From positions 40,827,503 to 40,891,502 of the forward strand of contig JAPXFY010000018.1 of assembly GCA_030674185.1 (NCBI GenBank): 64,000 nt of DNA, given 5' to 3'. This document shows, piece after piece, positions 22,152 through 34,690 of this stretch. Position numbers and translations under genes: made by a program. The notes under the pieces were generated by a model. The model made no database searches, was not told the origin of the DNA, and was given only the letters and a program-made list of their open reading frames with translations. This DNA comes from Monoplex corrugatus (Eukaryota > Mollusca > Gastropoda > Littorinimorpha > Ranellidae). The number at the start of each line of letters is the position of its first letter. Positions within the stretch are counted from its first letter, which is position 1.

Positions 22152-22273
22152 CACGAGCGCGCGCGCGCGCGTGTGTGTGTGCGCGCGCGCGTGCATGCGT
22201 GTGTGTGTCTGTGTATGCGTGCGTGCGTGTGTGTCTGTGTGTGAGTGAGAGAGAGAGAGAGAATGTGTGTATG

Positions 22274-22318
<45 letters not shown>

Positions 22319-22320
22319 AT
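22152..22320. repeat. (GC)n/(GT)n/(GA)n compound microsatellite
   Basis: GCGCGC runs interleaved with GTGTGT, then GAGAGA, then GT. 21599-22150, upstream of locus 2 exon 1, has no other feature that I can support. Confidence 0.9.
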
Positions 22321-22471
22321 TTCAAGTTTGAACATTGATTCTAAAAGTGTGGCAGGTAACTTGTGCTGACTTAATTAATCTTTTATCTCCAACACAATCC
22401 TTCCACAGTATATTAAGTTAAAGCGCGCGCGCGCGCCCGAAGGCACGACGCATGTGTTTGTGCCCCTGCAC

Positions 22472-22511
<40 letters not shown>

Positions 22512-22745
22512 CCTTCCCAACCTTTTGAAAGTGTTTCTTTGACATCCCTGGGTGAGAATATGAAATAAGTTAAGTTTGAAACGAACAAAAACACAAACTT
22601 GTCTCTCTGTAGCAGCATATAAAGAACAGGATGGAGAAACAGCTTTCATGGATTTCACGTGCAAATCGTTGAATTGTGGAGCATTGACGATTATGATATG
22701 ATAATAATGAAGCCGTAAACAACAGTTCTTGTCCTCGTTGAACCG

Positions 22746-23283
22746 ACATTTTTACTTTACTTTACTTTACTTTACTTTTTCCTTCCGCTTGTACCGGTGG
22801 GCGTCGCGGGGAGATACAGTCGTCTGTCAGCAGCAAGGCGGGTGGCCTGGAGAAGGGACATCTCGTGAGCTCTGAGGGTGTCTGCCACGAAGTCGCTCCA
22901 TCGTCGTCTTGGTCTTCCTCTGGCTCTCCAGCCAGAGTATCTGGTGTTGTATGCCCGAAGAGCTGGATGGTTTAGGGGCATACGTGTGAGGTGTCCAAAC
23001 CACTTGATCCTCATATGTTCGATGTGTTGTAGGACTGGTGTTGCTCCTACCATGTCTCGTATCACCTCATTTCTGATCTTTTCCCGCCTTGTCTTGTTTA
23101 CTGCTTTCCTCAGGCATTTCATTTCACAGGTGACCAGTTTTTTCTCGAGGACTTTAGTTAGGGACCATGTCTGGCACTGGTATGTCAGCGTTGGTAGAAA
23201 AATGGCGTTGATGAGTTTCGCCTTAGTGCTGGTGGGAATGCTGGAGTGTTTCAGGAGAGGGGCAAGTTGGAGACGACACTGAA
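22746..23283 (-). mobile_element. RTE-like non-LTR retrotransposon 3' end
   Basis: On the minus strand an uninterrupted frame runs from about 23283 to the stop at 22772, roughly 170 codons. It encodes the C-terminal region after the reverse-transcriptase core: a TYQCQTWSLTK segment (the place of YG.ETW.LTK in relatives), then RIKWFGHLTRMP, then ARGRPRRRW. The 3' end is a short tandem tail, (AGTAA) about five times, at 22746-22778. Such tails are characteristic of RTE-clade elements. The 5' end is truncated. Confidence 0.8.
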
Positions 23284-23384
23284 TTCGAAAGGTTCATCTC
23301 GCACTATCATCGCTTTCACACCAGAAAGAAAGGAACAGGAACACTGATTCCTCCTTGTGGTGGGTGTGGGGGGGGGGGCGAATG

Positions 23385-23388
<4 letters not shown>

Positions 23389-23441
<53 letters not shown>
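23389..23441. repeat. (CA)n microsatellite
   Basis: Plain dinucleotide tract after a poly-G run near 23370. Confidence 0.95.
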
Positions 23442-23444
<3 letters not shown>

Positions 23445-23531
23445 TGAAGCATACATGAACCAACATATTGTTGATTTCAATGTACTCTTTGGTGGGCATG
23501 TAGATTCTATATCAGAAACACCTGCAAAATT

Positions 23532-23670
23532 CGAAAAGTGAATGCCAACATTTACAAGCCATTTTATGAGGAAAGGGGAATTCGAGTACCTGGTCACAAC
23601 AGGAAAGCTGGAGAGAAAGAAAGCATCATGCAGACCCAGGGAAAAAATATTGGACGGACTTGCAAAGTGG
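23532..23670 (+). mobile_element. Fragment of the (TGA)n-tail retrotransposon
   Basis: It encodes the piece around [17 protein letters not shown] and [12 protein letters not shown]. It is truncated at both ends and abuts the direct duplication that begins near 23671. Confidence 0.7.
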
Positions 23671-24129
23671 CTGTTCTGTTTGAAAGCGAATGGCATTTGT
23701 TGCGAAAAGAGAAAGACTACCACTGAAAGTATAGACGGTTGTAATCTCTTGCGCGCTGGTGTCATGATTTTCTTTCTCAATAAATAAATAAACAAGTAAA
23801 TGAACAACCGCTTCGACGAACAGACACAATAACTGAATGGAGATGGAGGACGGGGGAAGGCAAGACAAAAGTTTTCATCTGTCAGTTTCGAGGTAATCTA
23901 CCACCCCCGCCCGCATGGGTTAATGTGAAGGGGCTGGGGTTTCTGTTTTTGGAAAAAGGTTGTGTCAGGTCAAAGGCGTGCACCCGTGAACACCACCTCC
24001 CACCCCATACCACTCTCTGTACACATAAACAAACATCGAAGACACCAACAAGACAACTGTAGTGTTGTGCTTACAAACGCCATCAAAGAGATTATGCAAA
24101 CACAGTTTCAATGGCACGATTACTGTAGG

Positions 24130-25030
24130 GAGAAGAGTGGCAGAATGATTCAGATGTTCACCTGCCAATAACTAAATTCGAGGTTTCAGGGTTTGCTCCC
24201 CATAGGGGCCTCGACTGTTCTCACTCTGACCGAAAATCCAAATGGACGTCTAATCCTTCAGAAGGAGACGTAAAAAGAGTCGGACCCTGTTTGCCTTCTG
24301 GCTGTGGACTCTAACAGATCATGAAGAGCAGGGCATTGCCCGGCTGCCTTGGTACAAAACATTGGAGAGAGAGGTTGATTTCCCAGGTCACACCCGTTGA
24401 CAACCAATTAGCCTTCTTGCCTTTCTGAATTCTTGGTAAAAAAAAAACCTGTGAATACGAATATGACTTTGAAGCGAGGGAGAGGGGATGGGCGCCGCCC
24501 TCGTGGTCCTGGCCCCGGGAAATGTTGAAGTCTCTCTGACCTCGCTCCTACGCCCTCAGAATTGTGACTTAACACATTTCATACAGCGTCACGAGATCCT
24601 CGTGACTCAGCTTTCTTTCTCCGTGGACCGCGTCACGAGGATTTCGTGCCCTGAACCGTAGTTTCAGTTTCGAGTATATTAACAGAAAATGACCACATTG
24701 CTGACGTGAATCCTTTTCCGGCAAAGGAGTATAATTATACTCTTGTCATTTCCTTTCTTCGTTTACACGACGTTTGAATCGTCAAAAACGGCAAAGATAT
24801 AACCTTGTTTTCTGACAATACCCCCTCTGGCCTTTCTCTCTCCTAACATTACTTGGTCAACAGTTAGTACAGTGACCTATTTTCTTGGTAGGAAAAGGAT
24901 TAAAGGCTTGTGCCGTAATCATTCTGGATTTTCTCCATTACATGGCACCTGTGAAGATAGTGCATATGAAATTCATTCCAAGCGTGGAGACGTCATCTTG
25001 AGAAACTGAAATTGAAATTGAAATTGATTA
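24130..25030 (+). repeat. SINE-like element, copy A
   Basis: A tRNA-like start (GTGGCAGAATGATTCAGATG; GTTTCAGGGTTTGCTCCCC) and a 3' terminal module GGAGACGTCATCTTGAGAAA followed by short CTGAAATTGAAATTG repeats. Copy B is 31740-32205. The internal 24511-24905 is unique to copy A. Confidence 0.55.
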
Positions 25031-25095
25031 CCATTGTAGGGGTTTAGATGCAAGCTCACTCCTCCGGGCTATATCAGGGCTACTACCAACTCAAA

Positions 25096-25144
<49 letters not shown>
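25096..25144. repeat. (CA)n microsatellite
   Basis: Plain dinucleotide tract. Confidence 0.95.
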
Positions 25145-25145
<1 letters not shown>

Positions 25146-25289
25146 ATCTAAGCATGTTGATAACCTTGGGTAAAAATGGAAAACTGGGAAAGGAAAACAA
25201 AGCACTCATATCATTCTCTTAGACACAATAAATATTACGTAGCACACAGAGATAAAACAGTGGTTAACTGCGCCTTTACACCCCCACCC

Positions 25290-25469
25290 CATCTCTCTCT
25301 CTCTCTCACTCACACACACACACAGAAAGAGAGTGAGTGAGATAGTGAGAGAGTGTAAAGAGAGAGAGAATGAGAGAGAGAGAAAGAGACAGACAGAGAC
25401 AGAGACAGAGAGTGTGTGTGTGTGTGTTAGAGAGACAGTGTGTGTGTGAGAGAGAGATGAGACGAGAGC

Positions 25470-25503
<34 letters not shown>

Positions 25504-25505
25504 CG
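25290..25505. repeat. (CT)n, (CA)n, (GA)n, (GT)n compound tract
   Basis: Alternating simple sequence upstream of caveolin locus 3. A further (CT)n lies at 25695-25733. Confidence 0.9.
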
Positions 25506-25689
25506 TGTACTATGACAGTTCTCAGCCAGCCATCCGAAACCAACAGTCTGTTGGTGAAATCCGTTTTCAACGATCTAATTTTAATAGAAACCAGCTCAAC
25601 AAGACCCGAAGGGAAAACACGGAAAAAGGTGTTTGGTGCAGTACTGTTTCAACGCCCAGTGATTGAGAAGATAACTATCATATTCGCGC

Positions 25690-25735
<46 letters not shown>

Positions 25736-25906
25736 CACACACCACACATACGCAACAGCCTGACAACTGAGCCTAAGGCAGTCCTCTTACTTTGATTTAA
25801 AAGGCGGAGGGGGTGTGCGGGATCGTGCAGTCGGGTTTTCAGTTCCCTTGCAAGTTAGTTGTCAAGTCAGCGAGCCTAACGAGGTGAAGATTACCAACTG
25901 GTCAGC

Positions 25907-25996
25907 ATGGCATTGCAACAACAACAACAGCAACAGGCGATGGACTCGATGGACATGGAGAACCGTGACCCCAACAACATCAATGACCACCTCAAG
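25907..25996 (+). CDS. Caveolin locus 3, exon 1
   Basis: Thirty codons from ATG to AAG, then donor GTACGC. The N-terminus has seven Gln codons (CAA/CAG), then [19 protein letters not shown]. This ATG is the first in frame after the stops upstream, and its context (GTCAGCATGG) is acceptable. Internal Met12 or Met15 could also serve as starts, since loci 2 and 4 have shorter N-termini. Confidence 0.85.
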
Positions 25997-27912
25997 GTAC
26001 GCTGGTCGTCCTGTTACTGTAGTTGCACTTTCAGTATCAATGCGATTGTTATCATTTGCAAGTTTGCAGGCTAGACAATCAACTCTGTTGTGGTGATCAG
26101 TACGGCCGTTTTCTTGTGGAAGTCGCTGTGCCACTTGGTTGTTATCATTACAGGACCTACTGGCCACATATTTCTTCTTACTGTTATTGTTATTGTTGTT
26201 TAAAGCCCAGCCGACTGCGTAGAGCCATATCAGGGCTATAACCGCTTCAAAACTTACAAAACTTCAACAGGAAAAAAAAAGGAAAAGAAGATTAACTACA
26301 CATAGCAATGTATTCGCGCACATAATCTAAGGATATGCCCCTGACGTTGACCATTCCGTCCAATTTATCGCACAAGGGATTTAAAAAGCATACCGGAATT
26401 TAAGCATACCTAAGGACACCAAAACATATATAAAAACAGGCATAAGTTACCTAAAATTGCTTCCGCATATCTCACCTCCACACAGCCAAAAAGTGCACTT
26501 AATATATCTACCCAATTATCAATCCTAAGAAAAAGTACGTAAGACTTTATCGAACACATACAGGTGAATGGACCAGCAAGGCAGAAAATGATACGAAGAA
26601 AAAGACAGAAAGCAAAGAAGTAAGAAGGGAAAAAAAAACACACGAAGAGAGTGACAGAAACGATGAAATTTCTAGCACAGAACTTCCAGAAGGTGGGGAT
26701 ACTATTTATACTGAAAGAGCCCCCGGTATCCCAACAGGGGGGGGGGGGGGGTATTTCTTCTCGCTGGTTCATAAAGGGGGCACATGCTTCATAGTCTGAT
26801 ATTCCTGCCCACAGGGACAGGCTGGTGAGGGGGCCAGTTTCACCTTCCGGTAAATGTGACGTTTCTGCTGTTGCAACCCGATGCAGGGCCTCACCAGAAT
26901 CCTCTGCTACTCTCTGGACAACAGGAGGTAGCCGTCCCTGTACATTTATCAATGGTACACAGAGATAAAACAGTGATTAATTGCGCCGTTATTCCCCCTC
27001 CCCCCCTCTCTCTCTCTCTCTCTCTGGTTTCATGGTCCTTCATTATACTAAGCATCGCACCTCCTGAAAATTCTGTGCTACAAGTTCAGTCTTGTGTACG
27101 ACTCTCTTTGTTTCCGCTTTTCTTCTTTCATCTACAAAACTCTAACAGAAGAGAGATCGCCTTGCCTCTAAATTGTTGTTTTGTTGTTCTTGTTGCTGTT
27201 TCTATAAAGGTGTGACTATTGTAACCAATTTACATGCTGTCATTGTATTGTATTAAATGTCTATGTGACCCATATTGGTCCTGTTTCGTTTTGTTTTGAT
27301 TGGTTTCGTTTCGTTTCGTCTTATTCTGTTCTGTTTCCGTTTCCGGTTTCCCTTTCCGGTTTCCGGTCCCGTTCCATTTCGTTTCATTGTTGTCACAATG
27401 GATTTACCATGTGAAATTCGGCCTGGGCTCCTCAGGGGAGAGTCCATCTCCACAATGCAGCGGCACCCTTTTCTTATTGTCTTTTCTTTTCTGGTATGTG
27501 TGTGTGTGTATGTGTAACTTCTTGATTGCTGTGGGATCTTTAACGTGCGCAGAGAAAATGCCATCCAAAAGATGATCCAGATTTTGAACTTCTCAAGGTC
27601 AATGTAATCTCGAAGAAGCGTCAGATGAAATAAAACTTGACGTGAAGCGAGGATAATTGTAGACTGTCGTTACAGTAGAAACAGAATGTCAATAATGTGA
27701 GAAATAGTTAATAAAGTGATGTTCACACACTGTCATGAAAAAGTGTGGATTTTTGCCTTTTCTTGGCCTTGACCTTGGAGCCATAACTTTCAAACTTATG
27801 CATTCGCCTCATCTCAACGGTTCACATCTCTGGTTCAGATCTGGCAAAGATCCAGCCATGATCAGTTGAGAACATCTTGATAACACATCAAACTGAGACA
27901 CACACACACATA

Positions 27913-27967
<55 letters not shown>

Positions 27968-30900
27968 CACACACACACGCACGCAAGCACGCGCGTGTGC
28001 GTGATACATTCCTTAAATTGATATCATACGTTAATGGACGCTATGCTTGGAACCAGTTCCAAAACATTCACAAATAGTATAATACTGATAACATACAATT
28101 TTGTAATCACCGAAATAAGCAGTTTGATATCATCAGAATTTATACAATCACTTATGTGCAGGCGGAAACTTTATGTATTCAAAACAAAATATATCAAGAC
28201 ATATCGCGTGTCTTTGTGGACAGAAGAAAACACCTAGTCATAGTCTTCATAAAACCAGGATAAAACGACACATTTCTAAAGTTTCTGGAAACACAGTTCC
28301 CAACATATCTGAATCCACATTATTAGCCTACGAATTGTTTGTTTGCCTGTTAAAGAGTCCAAGAGCTAAATAGTTAAAAATTCGTTACAGTTTTAAGTGT
28401 TCACTGTTACATCCAGCCAGATTATTCTTTAAGTAGTCAATTATGGAAAGTTGTTTACTTTTGTTGGGTTTTCCCTCTTATGTTCTGATTGTTTTTGTTT
28501 TTGTTTTTGTTTTGTTTGACGTTATTCCATTATTCCTTCTCAAGTCTGATGATATACAAACATTTTTTCTTTGACGTCCCTCCACTCCCACCCGTATCAG
28601 CCTACCCCTCACCATCCTTTTCTTGCCTTAAAATCACTTAAGTAAATATACATTAAACCAGTGACCACACACACACACACACACACACCACACAGACACA
28701 CACGCACGCACGCACGCACGCACACATGCACACACACACACACACACACGCACGCACGCACGCACGCACACACCACACACACACACATACCCGTACACAC
28801 ACACTTCCCTCTTTGGTCGATATGAATTAATATCCGTTTGTACAAAAGACTATCGATATCTGTATTTATTCTACAAGGCAGCACTAGAACAGAGAGTTCG
28901 TAACAGACGACATCAGAAAACAGGAACCCCCCCCCCCTTTCCCTTTCGTAACTGCAAACATGATTTTCAACTCTACAAGAGTGGCAGATTGTTTACCAAT
29001 ATAGCGTATACCTGAGGCGTCAGACATGATGATCCTTCCACTCCCTCACACTAGCTGCAAAAGGGTTAACCTTTTTAGTCCCTCGCCCTATTCAACAAAC
29101 AAAAACAAGGGAGGGGAGGGGGATAAATAAATAATCCTTTCATTCCCTCAACCTATCCATCAGCCCCAAAATTAACTATTTCATTCCTTTATCGCATTCA
29201 AAAGTAAAACGTTACAGCTTTTTTTCTTTTTTGTTGTGGATCACATTACCGGAATACGACAGGGAGACTAAGGGAATCAAAAGGTCATACCAACGTGTTT
29301 AGTCTGGAACTTGGTTTGACGATCCAGAGTTTTTACTGTTCTGTTTGAAAGCGAATGGCATTTTTTGCGAAAAGAGGACAACCACTGAAAGTATCATCAT
29401 CATCATCGTGTGCCCTGCCGCATGGCGTTGGCGATCATGGCCCTCCATATGCATCTATCCCTTGTCACTGCAAGTACATCTGCCACATTGTCTGTCCTCA
29501 GCCTCGCTGCAAGTCCGTCCAATATTTTCTCCCTGGGTCTACCTGGTGTTCTTCTTCCCTCCAGCTTTCCTGTTGTGACCAGGTGCTCTAATTCCCTTTT
29601 CCTCATAAAATGGCCTATAAATGTTGCTTGTCTTTTCCTATTCTTCTTTATCAATGATCTTCTTGTGTCTGCCTCCATCAAGACTGTGTCGTTTGTTTTC
29701 TTTGCTGTCCATGGAACTCTCAGTATTCTTCTTAGAAAACATTTGGATTGCCTCAATCTTGTTCTGGCTTTGCGTGTTGCCTCACAACCGTATAACATTA
29801 TCGGTTCTATATAACATTCAACAACTGTCTTTCTCATGTAGACCGATAGGCATTTGTTGGTATAAAATGCTTTTCATCTTCATGGATGTTGTTTTGGCTT
29901 GGCCGATTCTGCTGGCTATTTCTGATGTGCATCTGCCATCTGGTCAGATGACCATTCGCAGATGTTTAAAGTTATCAACCTGTCTCAAAGTTGTGCCATT
30001 TGATGTTACTTTGCATGAGGGGATTTCATGTTTTTTATTGATTACTATGACTTCAGTCTTCTTACTATTTAGCTCCAACCTTTCATTTTTGCTTTCTATT
30101 TTATATCATATTCATAGGGTTTTGTGGACCCCCTTCATTTTCTGCAATTAGCACGGTGTCATCTGTGTACCGAATGTTGTTTATCATTTTTCCTCCAACC
30201 ATTATCCCAGGGCATTCTTCTAGGTTTCTCATGATGGTTTCCCTGTAAAGCGAAAACAAATCTAGTGATAGAACACAACCCTGCCTAACCCTCTTTTGAT
30301 ATTTTGGAAAGAGTTTATATCGTTTTCTATGCTCATCGCTGCTGTTTGTTCCCAATACATATTTCTGATTATTCTTAGATCTTTTCCATGAATATTAAGT
30401 CTTTGTAGTTGGTTGATCAATTCTTCACGTCTTATCCGATCGGAAGCCTTGGTATAATCAACAAAGCACACCAAAGCATAAATATAAATCCTTATTCAAC
30501 TCGATTGACCTCTCTATGATAGTTCTTAGGATGTATATGGCATTAATGGTTCTTTCCTTTCCCTTCCACAAATCCAAACTGTTGTTCTGCTATTTCTCTT
30601 TTGATTCTGTTCCTTGTCCTCATCATGATTATTCTTAGTAGGATTTTTGTTACATGACTCATCAAGCTGATTGTCCGATGGAGTTTGCATTCTATAGCCC
30701 CAGTTTTCTTTGGAAGTAGAATGAAAATTGATTTTGACGTATCTTTGGGGATTTTTCCAGTGTCATAAATTTCATTTAGGATGATTCTTATTTTTTCAAT
30801 ACCCAATTCCTCCAGGGCTTCAATCATCTCTGTAGTAATATGGTCTGGTCCTGGTGCTTTTCCTGGTTTATCTTTTTCAATGCTGCTCTAACTTCATCTT

Positions 30901-33900
30901 TCATTATGGGTAGTCCTTCAAAGTTCTTTCTTATAATGTGTTCTTCGTTTCTGTCATCGTTAAAAAGGTCTTTAATGTACTCTCCCCATCTCTCAATATT
31001 TCGTCTTTTTCCGTGATAAGCATACTATCTTTCGATTATAAGCAACCAGTTGATGTGCATGTATTTTTCCTGTGGGCAATTTCTTCATTCTTCTGTACAT
31101 ACCCTGAGGATCTGTTTTGTGTCGGTCTTCAAATTCTTTGTACTCTGTTTTCTGCCAAACTTCCTTAGCTTCATTGCACCTATTCCTGATTTATTTGTTT
31201 ATCTTTTTGTTTTCTTCCTCTTTTCACTTTGCCTTCCTCCGTTCTTCCATCAAGCCTATGATTTCTTTTGTCATCCAGATCGTTTTTGCTTTTCTATCTA
31301 CTCTAGGGATTTCTTCACAAGCGTCATTTATCGAGTTTCTCAACTGGAAGTATAGACGGTTGTAATTTCTTGCACTCTGGAGTCATGATTTTCTTTCTCA
31401 TAAAAATACACAAGCGCTTCGATGAGCAGATTTAACTGAATGCAAATGGAGGACAGACAAGACAGAAAATTTCATCTGTCAGTTTGGAGCGAATCTACCC
31501 CCACCACCCACCCACCCCATGGGTTACTGTGACCGGGCTGGGGGTTTCTGTTTTTGGAAACAGGCTGTGCCGGGTCAAAGACGTGCACTCGTGAACACCA
31601 CCTCCCACCCAACCCCTCTCTGTACACACAAACATCGAAGACACCAACAAGAAAACTGTATAGTGTTGTGCTTACGGACATCATCAAAGAGATTATGCAA
31701 ACACAGTTTCAATGGCACGATTACTATTGTAGGGAAAAGAGTGGCAGAATGATTCAGACTTTCACCTGCCAATAACTAAATCCGAGGTTGCAGGGTTCGC
31801 TCCTCGCAGGGGCCTCAATTTCTTTCATCAATTTGACCGGAAAATCGAACTGAACCATTGGTTCTTCCGAAGGGGACGAAAAACCAGTCTGACCCGTATG
31901 CCTTCTGGCTGCACACGCTGAAGATCCCACGGCAGTTGAAAATCGTGAAGAGCAGGGCATTGCCCGGCTCCTTCGTATAAAACATTGGAGAGACAGGTTG
32001 ATTTCCCAGGTCCCACCCCTTAAAGACCAATTAGCCTTCTTGCCTTTATGAAGCCTTGGTAAAAAAAAAATTGTGAATATGAATATGAATTTGAAGCGAG
32101 GGAGAGGGGATATGCGCCGCCCTCGTTTATGTGCAGGCTTAAGGCTTGTGCCGTGATCATTCTGGATTTTCATATGGAGACGTCATCTTGAGAAACTGAA
32201 ACTGATTAACTATTGTAGGGGTTTCAATGCAAGCCGACTCCTCCGAGCTACATCAGGGCTACTACCATCTCAAACAAAACACACACATATGCATGCACAT
32301 TGATGTCCTATACCGAATTACCTTTAAAATGCTATTTCACTCGTTCACCGTTATGGTTAGTCAATTCTTTATTTTATTCTTATTCATTTATTCTGCAAAT
32401 TTTTAAATTTTATTCGTTAGTTTGTTTGTTTAAATCGTTAATTATGGATCATCTTTTCAAATATCCTCTTTTACTCTCTTCTATCCCCCCCCTTTTTTGT
32501 TTGTTTGTTTGTCTAAAATCACTTATTGAATAGATATTAAATCAAAGACCACCACGTTGATGGCCTTAGAAAAAATGGAAAACTGGGAAAGGAAAACAAA
32601 GCACTCATATCATTCTCCTAGACCTATATCTGAAATCTGAGAAAGATTCATCGATAAACGTCAATCAACATGGTGAAATGATTAAGGCAACAGACTACCG
32701 ACACAAAGGTTCTGGGTTGAAACACTGATCAGCCCAATACACGAGTCATGTTTTCTGCCTTGTTCAAAACAAATAAAAACTCTATACAAAATAAACTGTA
32801 CAAAGAAAAAACAAGACCTGAAAGTGTGTCCCCACACCTTCCCCTTCAATCTCTTTCCTCCAAGTCCACCCAGTGCTAGGTACCTGCCCTGCATCAGAGA
32901 AAGGAGAGTAAAGCAACAAGGAAGACAGACAGGAAAAACGCTTTCATAACGCTGGCCAGGAAAGAAGTATAGACCTCATTGTTATTTCTCTTTAAAGCCA
33001 AACCAACTGCGCACAGCCATATCAGGGTTATAACCATCTCAAAACGTACACAATACCTCACTTGGGGGGAAAAATGGAAATGAAAAACAAACACAATGAC
33101 CTGTTCATTCGCGCACATAATCTAAGACGATGCCCTGGAGTTGACCACTCCGTACAATTCATCACCAGCGGAGCCTGAATACAAATCTAAACATAACTAA
33201 AACATACATTGTTGTTCGTCCATCGTGATCGACGATGACCAAGGATCATCACGATTCATGTGTCCGGCTGTGACTGATGAGGCCGATTCGTGCGCGGAAG
33301 GCTCGGCCGCAGATGAGACACATGTGTTCTGCTTGATTCTGGACTTGGGAGTTGGCTCGGGATTTACGCAGCTCTCGTTTCTTTCCTGCTCCACTGATCC
33401 TGCTTTGTTCGTAGGAGGCGGCACCTTCGCCAACGCAGCTTCTCCATGATGAGCGGTCTTGTGTAAGGGCCTTTCATGTCTTGGTGTCGATACCGAAGTT
33501 TTTCAGGGACGCTTTAAGCGTGTCCTTGAAGCGCAGCTTTGGCCTTCCTCGCGAGCGTATGCCGTGTGCTAGCTCACCATAGAGCAGTCTCTTCGGGAGA
33601 CGCGTGTCTTGCATACGCACGATGTGTCCGGCCCATCTGAGCTGGGCTCTTCTGAGCAGGGTGTGAATGCTAGTCATTCCCGCCTGATCGAGGACATCTG
33701 TGTCAGGTATTCTATCCTTCCAGGTGATCTTCAGGAGCTGTCTGAGGCAGTTGATGTGGAATCGGTTGAGTTTCTTGGCATGGCGCTCGTATACGGTCCA
33801 TGTCTCACAGGCATACAGAAGGAAGTTTTGTTTCTGGCACCATAGTTCCAAGAGTCCTAAGGCGATTTGCGAGTGGCGAAGTGGCAGGTCTGGATAACCT

Positions 33901-34613
33901 GGCTGGCTTACCGCGGCTTGGGACAGATCACAAAACTCCATTCACATCCCCTCCCCCCCTTTTTTTTTCTAGGTGGCCATATAAAGTTTTTAGGGCGTCA
34001 TAGAAGCACTTGTAGTTGTTGGTATCAGCATGCTTCTGTATTTCGTCCGCTTTTCTGCTTAGCCAGGAGTCTTGCATTTCCCTGAGCTTTTGTACATCAC
34101 CTTTCCTTAGAGCCAAAACTGCACGTACTACATGCATCCAATTACCAATCCTAAGAGAAAATATCATGTCTCTGCAGAACACATATAGGTGAATGGACTA
34201 GCAAGGAAAAAATTATAAGAGATGACTGACGGCAAAGGAGCAAGAGAAAAACAAATGGAAAACACACACCAGACAGAAAAGAGTAAAAACTTTGTACAGA
34301 ATGTACAGAAGGTGGAGACACTATTTGTACTGAAAGAGACCCTGGTATCCCCAGGGTGGGTGGGGTGGGTGGGATCCTGTATTACGTCGTTCATCAACGA
34401 CTCCATGACCAATCTCGATTTTTCATGTATTGACCCTAGAGATTTCCTTTATAACAAAAATAATGATATTATTTCGGTAGTCCAGCTGATTTGACACTGT
34501 TCATTCATTGTTCTTAATTATTAATTGTAATTGTTCTCCTTCTTACATTCAAACTCCCACTCCCCCACTCACCACCCCACCCCTTCTTTTTTCTCCATTT
34601 CTTGTTCTTTTTA

Positions 34614-34690
<77 letters not shown>

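Larger units (their letters stand above)
23671..25224. repeat. Direct segmental duplication, copy A
   Basis: It matches 29337-32624 in the same orientation: CTGTTCTGTTTGAAAGCGAA at 23671, TATAGACGGTTGTAAT near 23732, a block near 23990 (GTGAACACCACCTCCCACCC), the tRNA-like SINE from 24130, and GGAAAACTGGGAAAGGAAAA near 25170. Copy A lacks the reverse-transcriptase insertion present in copy B and has about 390 bp (24511-24905) that copy B lacks. Confidence 0.85.
29337..32624. repeat. Direct segmental duplication, copy B (interrupted)
   Basis: Second copy of 23671-25224, split by the retrotransposon at 29395-31342. The right part (31343-32624) follows copy A through the SINE-like element, and also has extra sequence at about 32290-32560. 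Confidence 0.85.
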
